Of a DNA stretch of 6,652 nucleotides, positions 4,865-6,652 are shown in pieces. Within the stretch, counting starts at the first letter, position 1. The number at the start of each line of letters is the position of its first letter. Position numbers and translations under genes: made by a program. Origin of the DNA: an uncultured Acetatifactor sp. (GTDB lineage: Bacteria; Bacillota; Clostridia; Lachnospirales; Lachnospiraceae); assembly GCA_948496895.1 (NCBI GenBank), contig CAOOJO010000152.1, positions 1 to 6,652 of the forward strand. The letters are read 5' to 3'. Below the pieces are notes generated by a model, which did not search any database, was not told the origin of the DNA, and saw only the letters and a list, made by a program, of their open reading frames with translations.

Positions 4865-6325
4865 ATGATGAGATCTCTTTTCTCTGGCGTGTCGGGACTG
4901 AAGACACACCAGACCAGAATGGACGTTATCGGCAACAACATCGCCAACGTGAACACGGTAGCTTACAAGTACAGCACCATGACCTTCGCGTCATTGATGA
5001 GCCAGACCACCCAGAGGGCCAGCGGCGCCAATGCCACTACGGGCACCGGCGGCGTCAATGCCAGACAGATTGGCCTGGGCGTAAAGACCAGCGCCATCAA
5101 TATCAATATCACGGCCCAGGGCGCAAGCCAGTCTACGGGGAATCCCTTTGACATCATGATTACAGGGGAGAATTTCTTCGTGGTCAGCGACGGCAAGCAG
5201 AACTACTTTACCAGAGACGGTTCCTTCTATGTAGACGGTGCCGGGAACCTGGCCATGACCAGCATCGGCTACAATGTCATGGGATGGCAGGTGGATACGG
5301 ATCCGGTGACAGGAGATGTGAGGGGCATCAAGAAGGACACGGTGTCCGCTCTGCGCATCATGAGCTCCGCCAATATGACCTATCCGCCGGAGGCGACCAG
5401 CGAGGCTTATATGTCCGGTATCATTGATCTGAACGATACGGACGTGACTTCGGATGGCGGCAAGGTGGTGAACCTGAACTTCTATGATTCGTTGGGGTAC
5501 ACGTATACGGCAAAGTTTGCGTTTAAACAGGATCCGGGGGATGCTACTACGACTCCGCCGACTCCGGCAGATCAATATAAGTATACGATGTCACTTGTTG
5601 AGCTTCAGGATTCCACAGGAGCTAAGGTGCCCGCGGGAATTGCCGATGCGGATTATCCTGCCGAGATGGAAAAAATAATGAAAGGCTGGACAGTAGAATT
5701 CGACAAGAAGACAGGTAAGATTAAGCAAATTACAGAGGATGGGGGTACTGCGATTACCGATTTGAGTAAAATGCAGATAGATTTGAAATTTGCACAGATA
5801 AGCGGTGTAACCGGTACTGCACCTAATGAGACTCCAACAGGGAATTTCCGAAATATCAATTTGGATCTTTCCCAGCTGACGACCTTCGACAACAAGGGAA
5901 CCTCCACCGCGGGAGCCACCAACGGCAAGGACGACCAGTACAATACCGGCTCCGGCCGCCGCGTAGGCGCGATGATCGGCGTGGCCATCCAGCAGAACGG
6001 CGAGATTTACGCCAGCTACGACAACGGCATGACCAAGCTCTTGGGCCAGATCGCCACCGCCAGGTTCCCGAACGCCTCCGGTCTGGAGAAGCAGGCGGAT
6101 AACCTGTACTCCGCCACACTGAACTCCGGTGCCTTCGACGGCATCGGTGTGGACATCACCGCGGACGGCGGCTACATGTCCACCGGTCAGCTGGAGATGA
6201 GCAATGTGGACCTGTCCTCGGAGTTCACGGAGATGATCACCACCCAGCGTGGCTTCCAGGCCAACAGCCGTATCATAACGGTATCGGATACGCTGCTGGA
6301 AGAATTAACTAATCTGAAACGATAA
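4865..6325 (+). CDS. flgE: Flagellar hook protein FlgE
   Basis: FlgE polymerises into the hook, the universal joint between rod and filament, outside the cell. The 486-residue protein has the flagellar rod/hook N-terminal signature (2-35), with SLFSGVSGLKTHQTRMDVIG and then NNIANVNTVAYK. The FlgE-type NPFDIMITGENFFVV is at 93-107, followed by YFTRDGSFYVDGAGNLAM. A variable central domain spans about 200-336. The conserved C-terminal part runs from about 337 to 486, including GRRVGAMIGVAIQQNGEIYA, NASGLEKQADNLYS and the terminal helix VDLSSEFTEMITTQRGFQAN ... SDTLLEELTNL. It is longer than the roughly 400-residue enterobacterial protein because of the centre. AGGAGG at 4848-4853 supports the ATG at 4865; a second ATG at 4868 is slightly farther from the site. 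GC falls to about 42% over 5641-5880 and returns abruptly to about 67% over 5881-6000 (hand counts), so the central exposed domain looks mosaic. No cysteine or signal peptide. Confidence 0.97.
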   Translation: MMRSLFSGVSGLKTHQTRMDVIGNNIANVNTVAYKYSTMTFASLMSQTTQRASGANATTGTGGVNARQIGLGVKTSAININITAQGASQSTGNPFDIMITGENFFVVSDGKQNYFTRDGSFYVDGAGNLAMTSIGYNVMGWQVDTDPVTGDVRGIKKDTVSALRIMSSANMTYPPEATSEAYMSGIIDLNDTDVTSDGGKVVNLNFYDSLGYTYTAKFAFKQDPGDATTTPPTPADQYKYTMSLVELQDSTGAKVPAGIADADYPAEMEKIMKGWTVEFDKKTGKIKQITEDGGTAITDLSKMQIDLKFAQISGVTGTAPNETPTGNFRNINLDLSQLTTFDNKGTSTAGATNGKDDQYNTGSGRRVGAMIGVAIQQNGEIYASYDNGMTKLLGQIATARFPNASGLEKQADNLYSATLNSGAFDGIGVDITADGGYMSTGQLEMSNVDLSSEFTEMITTQRGFQANSRIITVSDTLLEELTNLKR

Positions 6326-6352
6326 ATTTTTCTCGCATTATTATTTTGAATA

Positions 6353-6361
6353 TGCTATAAT
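6353..6361 (+). promoter_or_regulatory. Predicted extended -10 housekeeping promoter upstream of flbD
   Basis: TGCTATAAT at 6353-6361 is a perfect extended -10 (TG-N-TATAAT) lying in an AT-rich stretch after the flgE stop. No convincing TTGACA-like -35 is found 16-18 bases upstream; the best placed hexamer (TCGCAT, 6333-6338) matches only two positions. Transcription would begin near 6368, just before the GC-rich hairpin, and would serve flbD and the genes beyond. The extended -10 makes it plausible without a -35, but this is a prediction. Confidence 0.45.
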
Positions 6362-6370
6362 GTCCTGGGC

Positions 6371-6392
6371 GGGGGGCAGCAGTCTGCCCCCC
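6371..6392 (+). other. GC-rich stem-loop between flgE and flbD
   Basis: GGGGGGCAG (6371-6379) pairs with CTGCCCCCC (6384-6392) as a perfect 9-bp stem with a four-base CAGT loop, the most stable hairpin in the window. The sequence after it (ACATTCTTG) is not a T-run, so complete intrinsic termination is unlikely. It could act as a partial terminator, as a 3' block protecting the abundant flgE message from exonucleases, or as a 5' cap on a transcript from the promoter-like site just upstream. Confidence 0.7.
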
Positions 6393-6435
6393 ACATTCTT
6401 GTAAGAAGAGGAATCAATGAAGAGGGGCATTCATT

Positions 6436-6621
6436 ATGATTGAAGTGACGAAACTGAACGGCGTGAAGGTTCTGGTGAACCCCCATCTGTTCGAAATCGT
6501 GGAGGAGACGCCGGACACGGTGATCACCCTCACCACAGGAAAAAAAATAATTGTAAAAGAAAGTAGACAAGAGATCAAAAATCTTGTAATATTATATAGA
6601 AAGGGTATTTTTGCGGAATAA
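6436..6621 (+). CDS. flbD: FlbD/SwrD-family flagellar motility protein
   Basis: This 61-residue protein follows flgE, as flbD/swrD (ylzI) does in Bacillus and clostridial operons. The family pattern is clear: start MIEVTKLNG, an N-P-H-L-F-E stretch (15-20) in place of the usual N-x-x-L-I-E, then EETPDTVITLTTGKK (23-37), a following V-K-E-S, and a short C-terminal helix. In Bacillus subtilis SwrD is needed for full flagellar motor torque and swarming; the same role is only inferred here. It is not the unrelated Caulobacter FlbD regulator. GAGGGG at 6422-6427, eight bases upstream, supports the ATG at 6436. Base composition changes sharply inside the gene, from 56% GC over 6441-6540 to about 22% over 6541-6620 (hand counts), with a run of eight A at 6540-6547. 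The encoded protein remains a normal full-length family member. Confidence 0.92.
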   Translation: MIEVTKLNGVKVLVNPHLFEIVEETPDTVITLTTGKKIIVKESRQEIKNLVILYRKGIFAE

Positions 6622-6641
6622 TCAAAAGAAGCAAAAGGGTT

Positions 6642-6647
6642 AGGTGA
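6642..6647 (+). promoter_or_regulatory. Likely ribosome binding site of the next gene, off the right edge
   Basis: AGGTGA lies 21 bases after the flbD stop and 5 bases before the window ends, with no start codon between it and the edge. It fits a gene starting just outside. In related operons the next gene is usually motA or fliL, but nothing here tells which. Confidence 0.45.
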
Positions 6648-6652
6648 TTCTC

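Noticed and set aside
4991..5575. Minus-strand frame of 194 codons inside flgE
   Set aside because: It is a shadow of the conserved FlgE N-terminal half, with no ribosome binding site or family resemblance seen.
5638..5646. GCCGAT-type string inside flgE as another sigma-28 -10
   Set aside because: It lacks the final AT of the -10, no correctly spaced TAAA was found, and it lies inside coding sequence.
6371..6392. Calling the hairpin after flgE an intrinsic terminator
   Set aside because: The stem is strong but is followed by ACATTCTTG rather than a T-run on the + strand, and on the minus strand no T-run follows either. It is reported as a stem-loop only.

Overview
The window is a contiguous stretch of a large flagellar (fla/che-type) operon. 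All real genes are on the + strand, in the order fliI (3' part only), fliJ, a ylxF/motE-like membrane protein, fliK, flgD, a conserved 'flagellar operon protein' (TIGR02530 type), flgE and flbD/swrD. The next gene lies just past the right edge. The order, the strong AGGAGG-type ribosome binding sites, and FlgE and FlbD sequences of clostridial type point to a flagellated member of the Firmicutes/Clostridia. Lachnospiraceae is my best guess, with a fairly GC-rich genome; this rests on recalled family resemblance, not a search.

Left part (1-2052): the last half of the export ATPase FliI, its coiled-coil partner FliJ, and a single-pass membrane protein with an MgtE-N-like C-terminus. These are tightly packed (gaps of 23 and 11 bases). 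Then comes a 113-base AT-rich gap holding a near-consensus sigma-28/SigD promoter (TAAG-N15-GCCGATAT) whose -35 overlaps the ylxF stop codon, followed by a 12-bp stem-loop. Middle part (2166-4765): the hook-length ruler FliK, the hook cap FlgD with an unusual helical C-terminal addition, and the TIGR02530 protein. Right part (4865-6652): hook protein FlgE, whose central domain has clearly different base composition from its two ends; a 110-base gap with an extended -10 promoter-like site and a 9-bp GC-rich hairpin; then FlbD, whose second half is abruptly AT-rich; then a likely ribosome binding site for the next gene.

Together the genes supply the energy and chaperone side of flagellar type III export (FliI, FliJ), hook building and length control (FliK, FlgD, FlgE), and accessory factors of less settled function (YlxF/MotE-like, TIGR02530 protein, FlbD). 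I find no RNA genes, CRISPR array, insertion sequence or defence system. I do not see a wholly new system. The parts most worth a second look are the internal promoter plus hairpin arrangements, the FlgD fusion, and the composition breaks inside flgE and flbD.
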